A stretch of DNA of 64,000 bases from Xanthobacteraceae bacterium 501b (GCA_000378025.1 KB899087.1:3782001-3846000), one strand, 5' to 3'; shown: positions 16,453 through 25,491, counted from the first letter of the stretch. Notes: generated from the letters alone by a model not told the origin. Translations and numbers: made by a program.

Positions 16453-18336
16453 CTAGAGCCGGACCGGATAACCGATTTCGATGGTGCGCGGGCGCGGCAG
16501 GCCGAAGCGGTCGACCGAGCGCTCGGCATTGCGGGCGAGAAAGGCGAAGACATGGGCCAGTACATCGCGCACGCCGAGAATGTCGTCGGGCGGCATCACC
16601 CGCTCGTGGCCGATGACATAGACCGCGTCGTCGGGTTCGATACCCTGGGCGTAGAGGGCGGGGCCGAGCACGGCCGGGACGTCGATCTGCTGCATGTAGC
16701 CAAAGCGCACATCGACGCGCAGATGCGCGGCGTCCAGCGGCAGCACCCGCACCCGCTCGTCCACCGGCACGCGCGGGCGCGAGGCGATCCACACCGAGAC
16801 GATGACGGCGCGGGTGAACTGCACATTGAGCAGTTCCGACAGGCGCCCCAGCGCCACCGGCGTGACGGCGCCACCGCGCGAGAGGAAGATGGCGGTGCGC
16901 GGGCTTACCGCGCAGCCTGGCGGGCGGCCCTTGGCGACGAACTCGTCCAGCGGCTGGGTGAAGCGGCGCTGCTGCAGCCCCACCCCTTCCATGCCGCGCC
17001 GCCACGACACCATGATCACCAGCACCAGCGCGGCGATCGTCACCGGCAGCCAGCCGCCATCGTGCAGCTTGGTGAGGTTGGCGGTGGCAAAGGACAGGTC
17101 GATCACCGCCAGCCCGCCGGCTAGGCCCACCAGCGCCGGCCAGGGCCAGTGCCAGCGCCGGCGCACATAGGCGACGAACAGGATGGTGGTCGAGACCATC
17201 GCCATCGCCACGGCGATGCCATAGGCGGAGGCCAGCCGGTCGGACGAGCCGAACGACACCACGATGGCGGCGCAGGCCGTCATCATGATCCAGTTGAGCC
17301 GGCCGACATAGATGTGCTGGTCGTTGTGTTCGCTGGTGTAGCGAATCCGCATCGGCGGCAAATAGCCGAGCTCGATCGCCTGCTTGGCCAGCGAGAACAC
17401 GCCGGTGATGATCGCCTGCGAGGCGATCACCGTCGCCAGGGTCGCGAGGATCAGCAGCGGCACCTCGACCATGTCGGGCGCCAGATCGTAGAAGGGATTG
17501 CGCACGGACTCGCGGTGCAGCAGCACATGGGCGCCCTGGCCGTAATAGTTAAGCAGCAAGGCCGGCATGGCGACGAAGAGCCAGGCGCGGGTGATGACCG
17601 GCCGGCCGAAATGGCCGAGATCGGCATAGAGCGCCTCGCCACCTGTTATCGCCAGGAAGGTGGCGCCGAGAATGACGCCGGCGAGCAGCGGATTGTCGGC
17701 CAGGATCGCGATGCCATGGCGCGGGTCGAACGCCGCCAGTACCTGCGGCGCCTGGACGATGCCATGCAGGCCGAGCGCGCCCAGCGACAGGAACCAGACC
17801 AGCATCACCGGCCCATAGAAGGCGCCGATGCGCTCGGTGCCGGCGCGCTGCGAGATGAAGACGAGCAGGATCACCAGCACCGTGGCCGCCACGATCCAGT
17901 GGTCGAGCGCGGGGGCGATCACCTCCAGCCCTTCAATGGCCGACAGCACCGAGATCGCCGGGGTCAGCACGCCATCGCCGATCAGCATCGCGGCGCCGAC
18001 CAGGCCGGCGACCAGCAGCCAAAGCCGCTTGCCATTGGCCGAGCGCTGCAAATCGAGCAGCGTGACCAGGGCGAGGATGCCGCCTTCGCCGTCATTGTCC
18101 GCCCGCAGCACCAGCGTGACGTATTTGAGCGTGATGGAAAGGATGATGGCCCAGGTGATCAGCGACAGCAGGCCGAACACGTCGGCATCGGAGATCGCCG
18201 GGCCGCCCACGGCGTTGAGCCCCTGCTTGAAGGCATAGAGCGGACTGGTGCCGATATCGCCGAACACCACTCCCAGCGCCGCCATCTCGGCGGCGAAGGG
18301 AATCGTCCGGCGTCCCGTGGGGCGACGCTCAGCCAT
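16453..18336 (-). CDS. kup: Potassium uptake protein Kup (Trk-D)
   Basis: Low-affinity K+/H+ symporter of the KUP/HAK/KT family, 627 aa, normal length. The N-terminal GVVFGDIGTSPLYAFK signature is followed by 12 transmembrane segments to about residue 450 and a cytoplasmic C-terminal domain. The ATG at 18336 (MAERRP) is preferred to a GTG at 18366, which adds ten unconserved residues; GGGGGC lies just upstream of it. About 600 bp of gene-free sequence lie upstream. Confidence 0.95.
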   Translation of the reverse strand: MAERRPTGRRTIPFAAEMAALGVVFGDIGTSPLYAFKQGLNAVGGPAISDADVFGLLSLITWAIILSITLKYVTLVLRADNDGEGGILALVTLLDLQRSANGKRLWLLVAGLVGAAMLIGDGVLTPAISVLSAIEGLEVIAPALDHWIVAATVLVILLVFISQRAGTERIGAFYGPVMLVWFLSLGALGLHGIVQAPQVLAAFDPRHGIAILADNPLLAGVILGATFLAITGGEALYADLGHFGRPVITRAWLFVAMPALLLNYYGQGAHVLLHRESVRNPFYDLAPDMVEVPLLILATLATVIASQAIITGVFSLAKQAIELGYLPPMRIRYTSEHNDQHIYVGRLNWIMMTACAAIVVSFGSSDRLASAYGIAVAMAMVSTTILFVAYVRRRWHWPWPALVGLAGGLAVIDLSFATANLTKLHDGGWLPVTIAALVLVIMVSWRRGMEGVGLQQRRFTQPLDEFVAKGRPPGCAVSPRTAIFLSRGGAVTPVALGRLSELLNVQFTRAVIVSVWIASRPRVPVDERVRVLPLDAAHLRVDVRFGYMQQIDVPAVLGPALYAQGIEPDDAVYVIGHERVMPPDDILGVRDVLAHVFAFLARNAERSVDRFGLPRPRTIEIGYPVRL

Positions 18337-18662
18337 GGAGCCCCCGCGCGTCCCCGGCGCCGCCACGGCACGGGCCGGGAAGGCAGTGGCCTGCAGGACC
18401 CGGCCGACCGGCGCTGTGCGCGCGGGCGGGACGGGAGATCAATGGAGAAGACGCGACAGGACGGTGCATGAGGGCCGGGTGTGCGCAGAGCAATGCCGTG
18501 GCATCGGGGGGCGTTGCAGCAATACCCCGCCGCGCCACCGGCGCCAAGCGCTCTCTCGGGGGCGCCGCGGGATCGCGGCGGCCGCGCCGACACCGCGCCA
18601 ACGCCGCACCCACGCGAATGTGAAGACGCCCCGGACGATCGGCCGATTGGGGCGATCGGAAT

Positions 18663-18703
18663 GAGGGAGGGGGATTGGGGGGGCGGTTTAATCCCCCTCC
18701 CTC
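18663..18703. repeat. G-rich perfect inverted repeat (14-bp stem, 13-base loop)
   Basis: The left arm 18663-18676 (GAGGGAGGGGGATT) is the exact reverse complement of 18690-18703. The loop starts with seven Gs, so the plus strand carries at least four G-tracts of three or more and could fold as a G-quadruplex instead of the hairpin. It has no U-tract and no gene reads into it closely, so it is not an obvious terminator. Confidence 0.75.
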
Positions 18704-18777
18704 TACCAGCGGGCCTGTGTTGTCCAAAGGCTTGCGGGCTCCTTGGGACCAGATCCGCTGGCGCGTTTGGATCATTA

Positions 18778-18820
18778 AACGGTTCATCGCTCGCGATCAA
18801 TATCGACTGAACCGTTCGGT
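18778..18820. promoter_or_regulatory. Candidate operator upstream of the TetR gene
   Basis: AACGGTTCA (18778-18786) and its reverse complement TGAACCGTT (18808-18816) form a spaced inverted pair, and the second overlaps the dyad ACCG-TT-CGGT (18811-18820). TetR regulators commonly bind ACCG/CGGT dyads in their own promoters. The site lies 113-155 bp before the TetR start. Confidence 0.45.
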
Positions 18821-18932
18821 CAATTTGTTTACCCGCCCCTCAGCCGCCCTCTGCCACATTGCTTAAAGGCGCCCGGCGCTCCAAACTGTTGTTGCGAATA
18901 AGTCATAATTGCTCATCCCGATCAGATTGTTC

Positions 18933-19646
18933 ATGGCCTCATTACCGGACTTCGCCCATCAACGGACCGAGCGCCGGCCGGCCGGCGGACGGCAGGCCGG
19001 GCCGGGGCGCGCCGAAACGGCCGCCGCCCCCGCCTCCACCAAGCACGACCAGATCCTGCGCGGCGCGCGGGAGGTGTTTCTCGCCTCCGGCTTCGACGGC
19101 GCTAGCATGGGCGAAATCGCCCGCGCCGCCGGCGTCTCGAAGGGCACGCTGTACGTCTATTTCGATTCCAAGGAAAACCTGTTCACCGCCCTGGTGACGG
19201 ATGAATGCACCCGCACCGCCGAAGCCTGCTTCGACCTCGATTCCGACGGACCCACCGAGGAGACGCTGCGGGGCCTCGCCGGACGTTATATCCACGCCAT
19301 GCTCGAGCCGGGCCATATCCGCACCGTGCGGATGGTGATCGGCGTCGGGGAGAAACTGCCCGAGATCGGCCGGGCCTTCCTCCAGGCCGGACAGGAGGCC
19401 GGGGTCAGCCGGCTGTCCGACTGGCTACGGGCCAAGATCGCGCAGGGCGAATTCGTCATCGAGGATGTCGAGATGGCCGCCTGGCAGTTCATGCTGGGCT
19501 GCCAGGGCAAGCTCATCATGCCGATGCTCTTCGGCGACAATACCCACCCGGACGCGGCGACGATCCGCAATGTGGTGGACCAGACGGTGCGCTCCTTCCT
19601 CAGCGCCTTCGCCGCCAAGAAGCCAGGCGAAGCGCCGCCGGCCTAG
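18933..19646 (+). CDS. TetR/AcrR-family transcriptional regulator
   Basis: One-component regulator of 237 aa. A variable Arg/Ala-rich leader (about 35 residues) precedes the TetR DNA-binding domain, with the helix-turn-helix MGEIARAAGVSKGTLYVYF at about residues 67-85. The C-terminal ligand domain resembles the AefR/TetR_C_7 group (GDNTHPDAATIRNVVDQTVRSFL). The ATG at 18933 is preferred to a TTG at 18909. No target gene is adjacent on the same strand; autoregulation is plausible given the upstream dyads. Confidence 0.88.
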   Translation: MASLPDFAHQRTERRPAGGRQAGPGRAETAAAPASTKHDQILRGAREVFLASGFDGASMGEIARAAGVSKGTLYVYFDSKENLFTALVTDECTRTAEACFDLDSDGPTEETLRGLAGRYIHAMLEPGHIRTVRMVIGVGEKLPEIGRAFLQAGQEAGVSRLSDWLRAKIAQGEFVIEDVEMAAWQFMLGCQGKLIMPMLFGDNTHPDAATIRNVVDQTVRSFLSAFAAKKPGEAPPA

Positions 19647-19820
19647 GCGGCGAAACAGGTCGAGGCGCAGCAGGTCGAGGCACCCTCGCCTTCGCCCGTG
19701 CCCGCCGGCGAAAGCCCGCGCCGCTGAGCCCGCACCGCAGACGGCGCGGCCGCGCGGCCTCCACAGGTCAGAGGGTGAACCACCGATCCGGCTTGTTCAG
19801 CCGGGCCGGTGGACCGCGCT

Positions 19821-20924
19821 CTATTGCGAGAAGCCGCCGGTGGAGGGGGCCGGGGCGCCGATCCACTGAGTCTGGCCGTTGTCCGGGGCGGGAGCCGCCG
19901 CAGCCGGCGCGGTCGCGGCGGGAGCCGTTGCCGCCGGCGCCGGGGTGGCGGGAGCGGTCTGCACGGTGGAGGTCGGCGCCGAGGGGCTGGTGCGCGGCGC
20001 GGCGCTGGCGGCCGGCGTGACGGTGGGCGAGATCTGGCGCGGCGTGGCGGTCGGCGCAGGCGTCACCACCGGGGTCGCGCGCGGCGCTGCCGTGGCGGCG
20101 GGAGCCGGCCGCGGCGCCTGCTGGGCCTGCGGCTGGGCGCGCGGCGTGGTCGGGCGCGCCCGCGTGGGCTTCTCTTCCTTGCCCTGCGGGTCGAAGCCGA
20201 CATAGACGATGTAGCGCTCGGAGAGGCCGGGCGTCGGGCGCGGGAAGTTCACATCATCCGCCACCAGGCCGAAATCGACCTGCATCACGTTCGGCCCCAC
20301 TTCAACCGGCACCGAATAGAACTTGGTCCACACCGATTTCGGCGCCGGGCCTTCCTCGACGACGGCGAGACGGATCGGCACGGTGAGCTTGCCCGGGCCG
20401 CCCTTGGGGCCGAGCAGCACCCGGCCCTGAATGCCGACGCGCATGTTCATGTCGGGGGCGGAGAAGCGGCATTCGCGCGAGAACTGGCCGAGCGTCGCCT
20501 GGTAGCGCACGCCGCCATCGGAGGGTTCCGTCACCTGCCAGGCCGCCGCGCCGGCCCGCACCTGGATCGGCGGGCAGGTGAACGCGGAAGGATCGGCATC
20601 GCCTGGTGTAACCGCCGCCGTGCCGGCGCCCACCGCGCCGCCCGCCGCCGCGCTGCCGCCGGTCGGGGCCACGGTGGTGGTCTGCATGGTGGAGCCGAAA
20701 ATGCCCTGGTCGCCGGCATTGCCGGACCCCATCGGGCCCTCATTGCCGTCGCCGCCGCCAATGCCGTTGCCGGCGCAGCCCGCCAGCAGCAGAGCGAGCG
20801 CCGGGAGTGCGAGCCAGTGGCGGGCACGCCCCCTGTGCGTCCGCCCGCGCCTCGCCGCACCGGCCGGCTCGTTCACCTGTTCGGCGTTCCCCACGTTCCG
20901 GCTCCCAACGTCCCCGATACCCAT
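19821..20924 (-). CDS. Pro/Ala/Thr-rich putative lipoprotein
   Basis: A 367-aa protein with a lipobox (ALLLAGC, Cys50 from the ATG at 20924) after an unusually long basic n-region. A GTG at 20876 with GGGGAA upstream would shorten the leader to 34 residues and is a credible alternative start. The middle (residues about 105-240) is a folded, cysteine-containing domain. The last 110 residues are low complexity, almost only Pro, Ala, Thr and Arg, as in cell-wall-spanning linkers. The function is unknown; an envelope-anchored role is inferred. Confidence 0.75.
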   Translation of the reverse strand: MGIGDVGSRNVGNAEQVNEPAGAARRGRTHRGRARHWLALPALALLLAGCAGNGIGGGDGNEGPMGSGNAGDQGIFGSTMQTTTVAPTGGSAAAGGAVGAGTAAVTPGDADPSAFTCPPIQVRAGAAAWQVTEPSDGGVRYQATLGQFSRECRFSAPDMNMRVGIQGRVLLGPKGGPGKLTVPIRLAVVEEGPAPKSVWTKFYSVPVEVGPNVMQVDFGLVADDVNFPRPTPGLSERYIVYVGFDPQGKEEKPTRARPTTPRAQPQAQQAPRPAPAATAAPRATPVVTPAPTATPRQISPTVTPAASAAPRTSPSAPTSTVQTAPATPAPAATAPAATAPAAAAPAPDNGQTQWIGAPAPSTGGFSQ

Positions 20925-21169
20925 ACGCATACTCCCCGCCGTGGCGGCTGGATGGACCCCGGCGCCCTCCCCCGCAGCGCCGGATGGCCGATGTGCTTGA
21001 TCCATACGTTCCCGGACGCTCTTATAGCAGGGGATCGCTGACAGGGAACATGCCCTGACGCCCTCCCGTCAAGCGTCCGCGCGGGCGCGGGGGGCGCAAA
21101 CGCCCGGCCCGCTCCCGTCGTCACTCGGGTTGCCCGCCATCTGGCGCTGCCGCCCGCGCCGGCCGGCCG

Positions 21170-22534
21170 TCACTGGGTCAGCCCCTCGGGCTTGCCGACC
21201 AGGCTGAACAGCAGCGCGGGGTGCTCATTGAGCCGGGCCGCGACCCGCTTCACGTCGTCCAGCGTCACCTTCGCCACCAGCTGGTTGCGGATGTCGATAT
21301 AGTCGATGCCGAGATTGTCGATCTGGATCTGCAGCAGCTGCGAGGCGACCTTGGCCGAGCTGTCGAAGCGCAGGGCGAAGGAGCCGATGAGGTAGCTCTT
21401 GGCGTCCTCCAGCTCCTCCTCGCTCGGGCCTACCGTGAGCAGGCGCTCATATTCCGAGCGGATCAGCGCGGCGCTCTCGCCGGCGCGCTCGTTCTTGGTC
21501 GCGGTGCCGCCGAGGATCAGCGCCGTGTGGTCGAGCGGGGCGAGATGGCTGTAGACCGAATAGGCCAGCCCGCGCTTTTCCCGCACTTCGCTGAACAGGC
21601 GCGAGGAAAAGGCCGAGCCGCCGAAAATGTGGTTGAGCACGAAGGCGGGGATGAAGTCCGGGTCGTCGCGCTTGAGGCCGATGCCGCCAAAGACGATGGA
21701 GGTCTGCGGCACGTCGAGCGTCTTTACCACATCGGTGCCGAGGCGCTGCGGTTCCACGTTCGGCACCGGGGTCAGCTGGGCCTTGGCCGGCAGGGCGCCG
21801 AACATGGCGTCGAGCGCCGGGCCGAGCTTTTCCGCCGTGATGTCGCCGACCACGGCGATCTTCAAATTGTCGCGCGCCAGGGTGCGGCCGACAAAGGCCT
21901 TGAGGTCGTCGCGGCTGATGGTGGGCACGCTCTCCAGCGTGCCGGCCACCGGGCGGCCATAGGGATGGCCGGGGAAGGCGGCGGCCGACCAGCCAAGGCT
22001 CGCCAGCGAGGAGGGGTCGTTCAGCCGCCGGCGCAGCTGGGCCAGCTGGCCCTGGCGGATGCGCTCCACCGCTTCGTCGTCGAAGCGCGGCGCGTTCACT
22101 GCCAGCGCCATCAGCGCGAAGGCGTCGTCGACATTCTCCGAAAGGGTGCGCAGCGAGCCGCCGAGGCTGTCGCGCGAGGCGTCGAAGCGCAGTTCGATCG
22201 CCTTCTCCGCCATCCGGTCCTGGAAGGCGCGGGAATCGAGATCGCCGGCGCCCTCGTCGAGCAGCGAGGAGGTGAGGCTGGCGACGCCGGGCTTTTCCGT
22301 CGGGTCCTGCGCCGCGCCGCCGACAAAAGCGATCTCCATCGCCACCAGCGGCAGGGTGGTGTCGTGCACCAGCCAGGCCTCGATGCCGCCCGGGCTGATC
22401 ACCCGCTGGATGCGCGTGGTCTCGGACTGGGCGAGGGAGGCGGGGGCGAGAGCGATGGTCATGAGGGTGGCCGCGGCGAGGGACAGGAGGGAACGGGAAA
22501 GGCCGGCGCGCCGCGGGGTGGCGGCGCCGGTCAC
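21170..22534 (-). CDS. M16-family peptidase, non-zinc (R/Y) subunit
   Basis: M16B insulinase-type protein of 454 aa with a signal peptide ending SLAQ. At the place of the HxxEH zinc site it has SLTSSLLDEGAG, so it should not bind catalytic zinc. It keeps the C-terminal substrate-binding Arg/Tyr element (REKRGLAYSVYS). The start is a GTG at 22534 overlapping the stop of the zinc-containing partner in GTGA, with GGAGG 7 bases upstream, so the two are translationally coupled. In Sphingomonas-type M16B enzymes such a pair forms one periplasmic heterodimer; the same is inferred here. Confidence 0.88.
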   Translation of the reverse strand: MTGAATPRRAGLSRSLLSLAAATLMTIALAPASLAQSETTRIQRVISPGGIEAWLVHDTTLPLVAMEIAFVGGAAQDPTEKPGVASLTSSLLDEGAGDLDSRAFQDRMAEKAIELRFDASRDSLGGSLRTLSENVDDAFALMALAVNAPRFDDEAVERIRQGQLAQLRRRLNDPSSLASLGWSAAAFPGHPYGRPVAGTLESVPTISRDDLKAFVGRTLARDNLKIAVVGDITAEKLGPALDAMFGALPAKAQLTPVPNVEPQRLGTDVVKTLDVPQTSIVFGGIGLKRDDPDFIPAFVLNHIFGGSAFSSRLFSEVREKRGLAYSVYSHLAPLDHTALILGGTATKNERAGESAALIRSEYERLLTVGPSEEELEDAKSYLIGSFALRFDSSAKVASQLLQIQIDNLGIDYIDIRNQLVAKVTLDDVKRVAARLNEHPALLFSLVGKPEGLTQ

Positions 22535-23922
22535 GAGCGGTCCTCCGCCGGGGCCGCACGCTCGGTGCCCGGCTCGGGCAAAGCGGCGGCGGGGGCGGGC
22601 TTGACCTGCAGCAGCTGGCTGGTCACGGCACGGGCCGGCACCAGCCAACGGCGGGCGGCGTCGCGCACCTGCTCGGCGGTCACGGCCTTGACCAGATCCG
22701 GCCAGATCTTCACGTCCTGCGCGGTGGAGCCGGTGGCGAGCGCGGCGCCGTAGATGCGCGCCAGCGTCGCCTGGTTGTCCTGGGCGTAGATCGCCTCGGC
22801 CACCAGCCGCGTCTTGGCGCGCTCCAGCTCGGCCGGGTCCGGCCCGTCCTTGGCGAGGGCGGCGATGGTCTCGTCCAGCGCGGTCTCCAGCGCTTCCATC
22901 GTCACTTCCGGGCGGGGGGTGACGGAGAGGCCGAAGCGGGTGTCGTCCAGCGCGGTGGACTGGTACCAGGCGCCGGCATTGGCCGCGACAGCCTTGTCGG
23001 CCACCAGCGTGCGATAGAGCCGGCCAGTGGAGCCGCCACCCAGCACCTGGGACAGCACGTCGAGCGCGGCGCTCTCCTGCTTGTCACCCTTATAGGACGG
23101 CACGAGATAGCTGCGCGACAGGCTCGGCTGGCCCACGCGCCCATCGGCCAGCACCAGCCGGCGCTCGGCGCGCGGCGGCGGCTCCTGCGGGCGGACCCGC
23201 TCGGCGGTCTCGGCGCGCCGTTCGACCTTGCCATAGGTGTCCTCGGCGAGCTTCCTCACCTCGTCCGGCTCGACATCCCCGGCCACCACCAGGATGGCGT
23301 TGTTGGGGGTGTAGAAGCGGCGGTAGAAGTCGAGCGCGTCCTGCCGGTTCAGCTGGCGGATCTCGTCTTCCCAGCCAATGATCGGGTGGCCATAGGGGTG
23401 GTTGACGAACATCGCCGCCTGCGCGGCCTCGGAGAGCTGCGAGGCGGGGTCGTTGTCGGTGCGCATGCGGCGCTCTTCCAGCACCACGTCGCGCTCGGGC
23501 AGCACCACCTCATCGGTCAGCACCAGCCCGGTCATGCGGTCGGCCTCGAAGCCCATCACGGTGGCGAGGTTCTGCTTGGCCACGCGCTGGAAATAGGCGG
23601 TGTAGTCCTGCGAGGTGAAGGCGTTCTCCTGCCCGCCAAGCTTGGCCACCACCTGAGAGAACTCGCCCGCCGGGTGGGTGGCGGTGCCCTTGAACATCAG
23701 ATGTTCGAGGAAATGGGCGATGCCTGACTTGCCCGGCTGCTCATCGGCCGAACCGACACGGTACCACACCATATGGGTGACGACGGGGGCGCGATGGTCA
23801 GGCACCACCACCACCTGCAGGCCGTTACCCAGGGTGAATTCCGACACTTCGGTGGCATCGGCGCGCGAGGGGGCCGTGGCGAGGCCGGCGGCGGCGCCGG
23901 CCAGCAGCATCAGAGCGGGCAT
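22531..23922 (-). CDS. M16-family zinc metallopeptidase, catalytic subunit
   Basis: Periplasmic pitrilysin-family peptidase of 463 aa. A signal peptide of about 22 residues is followed by the zinc motif HFLEH at residues 70-74 and the downstream Glu in VVLEERRMR. The inactive C-terminal M16 half ends with the AVTSQLLQVKP segment. The ATG at 23922 has GGAAGA just upstream, whereas the open frame reaches 24228 without sensible sequence. It is followed, with a 4-base overlap, by the zinc-less M16 subunit. Confidence 0.9.
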   Translation of the reverse strand: MPALMLLAGAAAGLATAPSRADATEVSEFTLGNGLQVVVVPDHRAPVVTHMVWYRVGSADEQPGKSGIAHFLEHLMFKGTATHPAGEFSQVVAKLGGQENAFTSQDYTAYFQRVAKQNLATVMGFEADRMTGLVLTDEVVLPERDVVLEERRMRTDNDPASQLSEAAQAAMFVNHPYGHPIIGWEDEIRQLNRQDALDFYRRFYTPNNAILVVAGDVEPDEVRKLAEDTYGKVERRAETAERVRPQEPPPRAERRLVLADGRVGQPSLSRSYLVPSYKGDKQESAALDVLSQVLGGGSTGRLYRTLVADKAVAANAGAWYQSTALDDTRFGLSVTPRPEVTMEALETALDETIAALAKDGPDPAELERAKTRLVAEAIYAQDNQATLARIYGAALATGSTAQDVKIWPDLVKAVTAEQVRDAARRWLVPARAVTSQLLQVKPAPAAALPEPGTERAAPAEDRS

Positions 23923-24224
23923 GATTCTTCCAGTCACAGCTTCATCCGTTTCGGCGACCGCCCGGAGGGCGCCGGGGGCGCACGGCCCGGGATAGGGCCG
24001 CGCAGGGCGGGGAACGCCACACAATGTAGCGACGAAGCGTGCGCGGCGCGACGCGCCGCCGGCGTGCTTCACCGCGAAGTGAGAGAAGCCCGCGGCGGCG
24101 GCAGAGCGCGTCTCCGTGGCGCGTCTCCGTGGCGCGTCTCCGTGGCGCGCATCAACGGCGCGCCTCCAAGGCGCTTTGCCGGCGGGCCTGGCGACGGCGC
24201 GCGGGCGCCGTGCGCTGCAGCCGA
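23923..24224. other. Intergenic interval with hairpin and 13-bp tandem repeat
   Basis: This 302-bp spacer separates the DUF3035-like gene from the M16 pair. It holds a GCGGCGCG/CGCGCCGC hairpin (24043-24059), a possible terminator on the minus strand, and three tandem copies of a 13-bp unit at 24106-24144. No gene was recognised. Confidence 0.6.
24106..24144. repeat. Three perfect tandem copies of a 13-bp unit
   Basis: The unit GCGCGTCTCCGTG occurs at 24106-24118, 24119-24131 and 24132-24144, followed by a partial fourth copy (GCGCG). It lies 81 bp after the stop of the DUF3035-like gene on its transcribed side. It may be a variable-number tandem repeat. Confidence 0.85.
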
Positions 24225-24908
24225 TCAATTGTTCGGCTGGGCCCGGTCGAACCAGGCCGGCATCTTCCAGTCCTTGTCTTCCGGACGATCCGACACCACG
24301 CCATATTTGGCGCCGGGGGCGGGCGTCTGGTAGCCGGGCGGCGGCTGGACCAGCGATTCACGGTCCGGCTCGCCCTCGAACGGGACCGTCTCCTCAGCCT
24401 TCTTGTTGCCCCAGCCGAAGAAGTCGAGCTGGTTGAGCGAGAGGCGGTTGTCGTCATTGGTGCGCCGGTTGTTGAAGCCGGAACCCGTCACCTTGCTGGC
24501 CTTGTAGCCCTTGTCGAGCTCGGCCGGGGTGAGGGTGCGCGAATTGGTGTTGCCGTCGCGGGCGATCGATTCCCACGCTTCGGACCAGTTGGTCTTTTCC
24601 GCCTGCTCGCGGACGACCGCGTCATGGTCCTTCGGCCAGGCCGGGTTCTGCGCGATGGCGGAGGCGTCGCGCGGCGGCGGGAGGATGTCGCCGGTCGGCG
24701 GCACCACCAGCGGGGCGCGCTCGCGATAATCGATATTGGGCGGCGGCGGCGCCACCAGGCCGAGGCCGGTGAGCAGCTGGCCGGTGAGGTTCATCTCCGG
24801 CGGGTCGTCGGCGGCAAAAACCGGCGCGACGCCGAAGGCGCCAGCCATCGTGCAGACCATGGCGCCCCGCAGTAGCGCGGTGCGGGTTGCATGAACTCGT
24901 TTCGTCAT
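24225..24908 (-). CDS. Exported DUF3035-like protein
   Basis: A 227-aa protein with a signal peptide (cleavage probably VFA|ADD). The mature N-terminus contains the YRERAPLVVPP segment resembling DUF3035 (BamF-like) proteins of Alphaproteobacteria, some of which associate with the outer-membrane assembly machine. The rest is polar and largely disordered, with an ERxWxD-poor C-terminus. CAGGAG precedes the ATG at 24908. Family assignment is moderately uncertain. Its place between lspA and an M16 pair is a gene order recalled from rhizobial relatives. Confidence 0.7.
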   Translation of the reverse strand: MTKRVHATRTALLRGAMVCTMAGAFGVAPVFAADDPPEMNLTGQLLTGLGLVAPPPPNIDYRERAPLVVPPTGDILPPPRDASAIAQNPAWPKDHDAVVREQAEKTNWSEAWESIARDGNTNSRTLTPAELDKGYKASKVTGSGFNNRRTNDDNRLSLNQLDFFGWGNKKAEETVPFEGEPDRESLVQPPPGYQTPAPGAKYGVVSDRPEDKDWKMPAWFDRAQPNN

Positions 24909-24993
24909 CCGGTCGTCTCCTGCCGGTCGGGTGAGGCGGGCGAGATGCCGCCCCCGCGCGACCGCTCAAGCGTGCGGAAGATCCGATCTCACC

Positions 24994-25491
24994 TCAGGGC
25001 GGCGATTTTGCGGCGCCCCCGAAGAAGGAAGCATACAAAAGCACGCCCACCCCGGCAACAATGGCGACATCGGAGAGGTTGAACACGTACCAGTAGAAGC
25101 CGAAAGCGTGCAGCGAAATGAAATCGAACACCGCGCCATAGGCCGCGCGGTCGATGGCATTGCCCAGCGCGCCGCCGATCAGCAGCCCCAGCGCCGCCGC
25201 CTCCAGCCGGTTGTCGATGCGCGCCAGCCAGAGCCAGAACAGCAGGGCGGCCGCCACTTTCAGCCCGCCGAGAATCCACCAGCCCTCCGCCCCCAGCGAG
25301 AACAGGCCGTAGCTGATGCCGGTGTTCCACGCCCAGACGATGTCGAGGAAGGGCGCCACCTTCACGATGCCGTCAGGGCCGAAATCGACCCCGCCCAGCA
25401 CGGCGAGCTTGGACGCCTGGTCGGCGACCAGCGCGGCCAGCGCGAAAGCGCCTCCGTAAAGAGTGAACGGGCCGGCGAGGCGGAGGTTCAC
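24994..25491 (-). CDS. lspA: Lipoprotein signal peptidase LspA
   Basis: Inner-membrane aspartyl peptidase that removes prolipoprotein signal peptides, 165 aa with four transmembrane helices. The catalytic aspartates lie in GGALGNAIDRA and FNLSD, and the supporting Asn in WNTGISYGLF is present. The start is taken as GTG at 25491, ten bases after the ileS stop; an ATG at 25524 inside ileS is the alternative. Coupling with ileS is common in bacteria. Confidence 0.93.
   Translation of the reverse strand: MNLRLAGPFTLYGGAFALAALVADQASKLAVLGGVDFGPDGIVKVAPFLDIVWAWNTGISYGLFSLGAEGWWILGGLKVAAALLFWLWLARIDNRLEAAALGLLIGGALGNAIDRAAYGAVFDFISLHAFGFYWYVFNLSDVAIVAGVGVLLYASFFGGAAKSPP

Larger units (their letters stand above)
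18337..18932. other. Gene-free interval between kup and the TetR gene
   Basis: This holds the divergent promoters of kup and the TetR gene. No open frame here has coding character. It contains a G-rich 14-bp perfect hairpin (18663-18703) and, near its right end, operator-like repeats (18778-18820). The sequence from about 18770 to 18930 is visibly richer in A+T than the surroundings, as expected for a promoter region. Confidence 0.7.

Noticed and set aside
17149-18471. 440-codon plus-strand frame opposite kup
   Set aside because: Shadow of the Kup membrane domain, no recognisable fold.
18480-18810. Open frames on both strands in the kup-TetR gap
   Set aside because: Arg/Pro-rich sequence without ribosome sites, interrupted by the hairpin; treated as non-coding.
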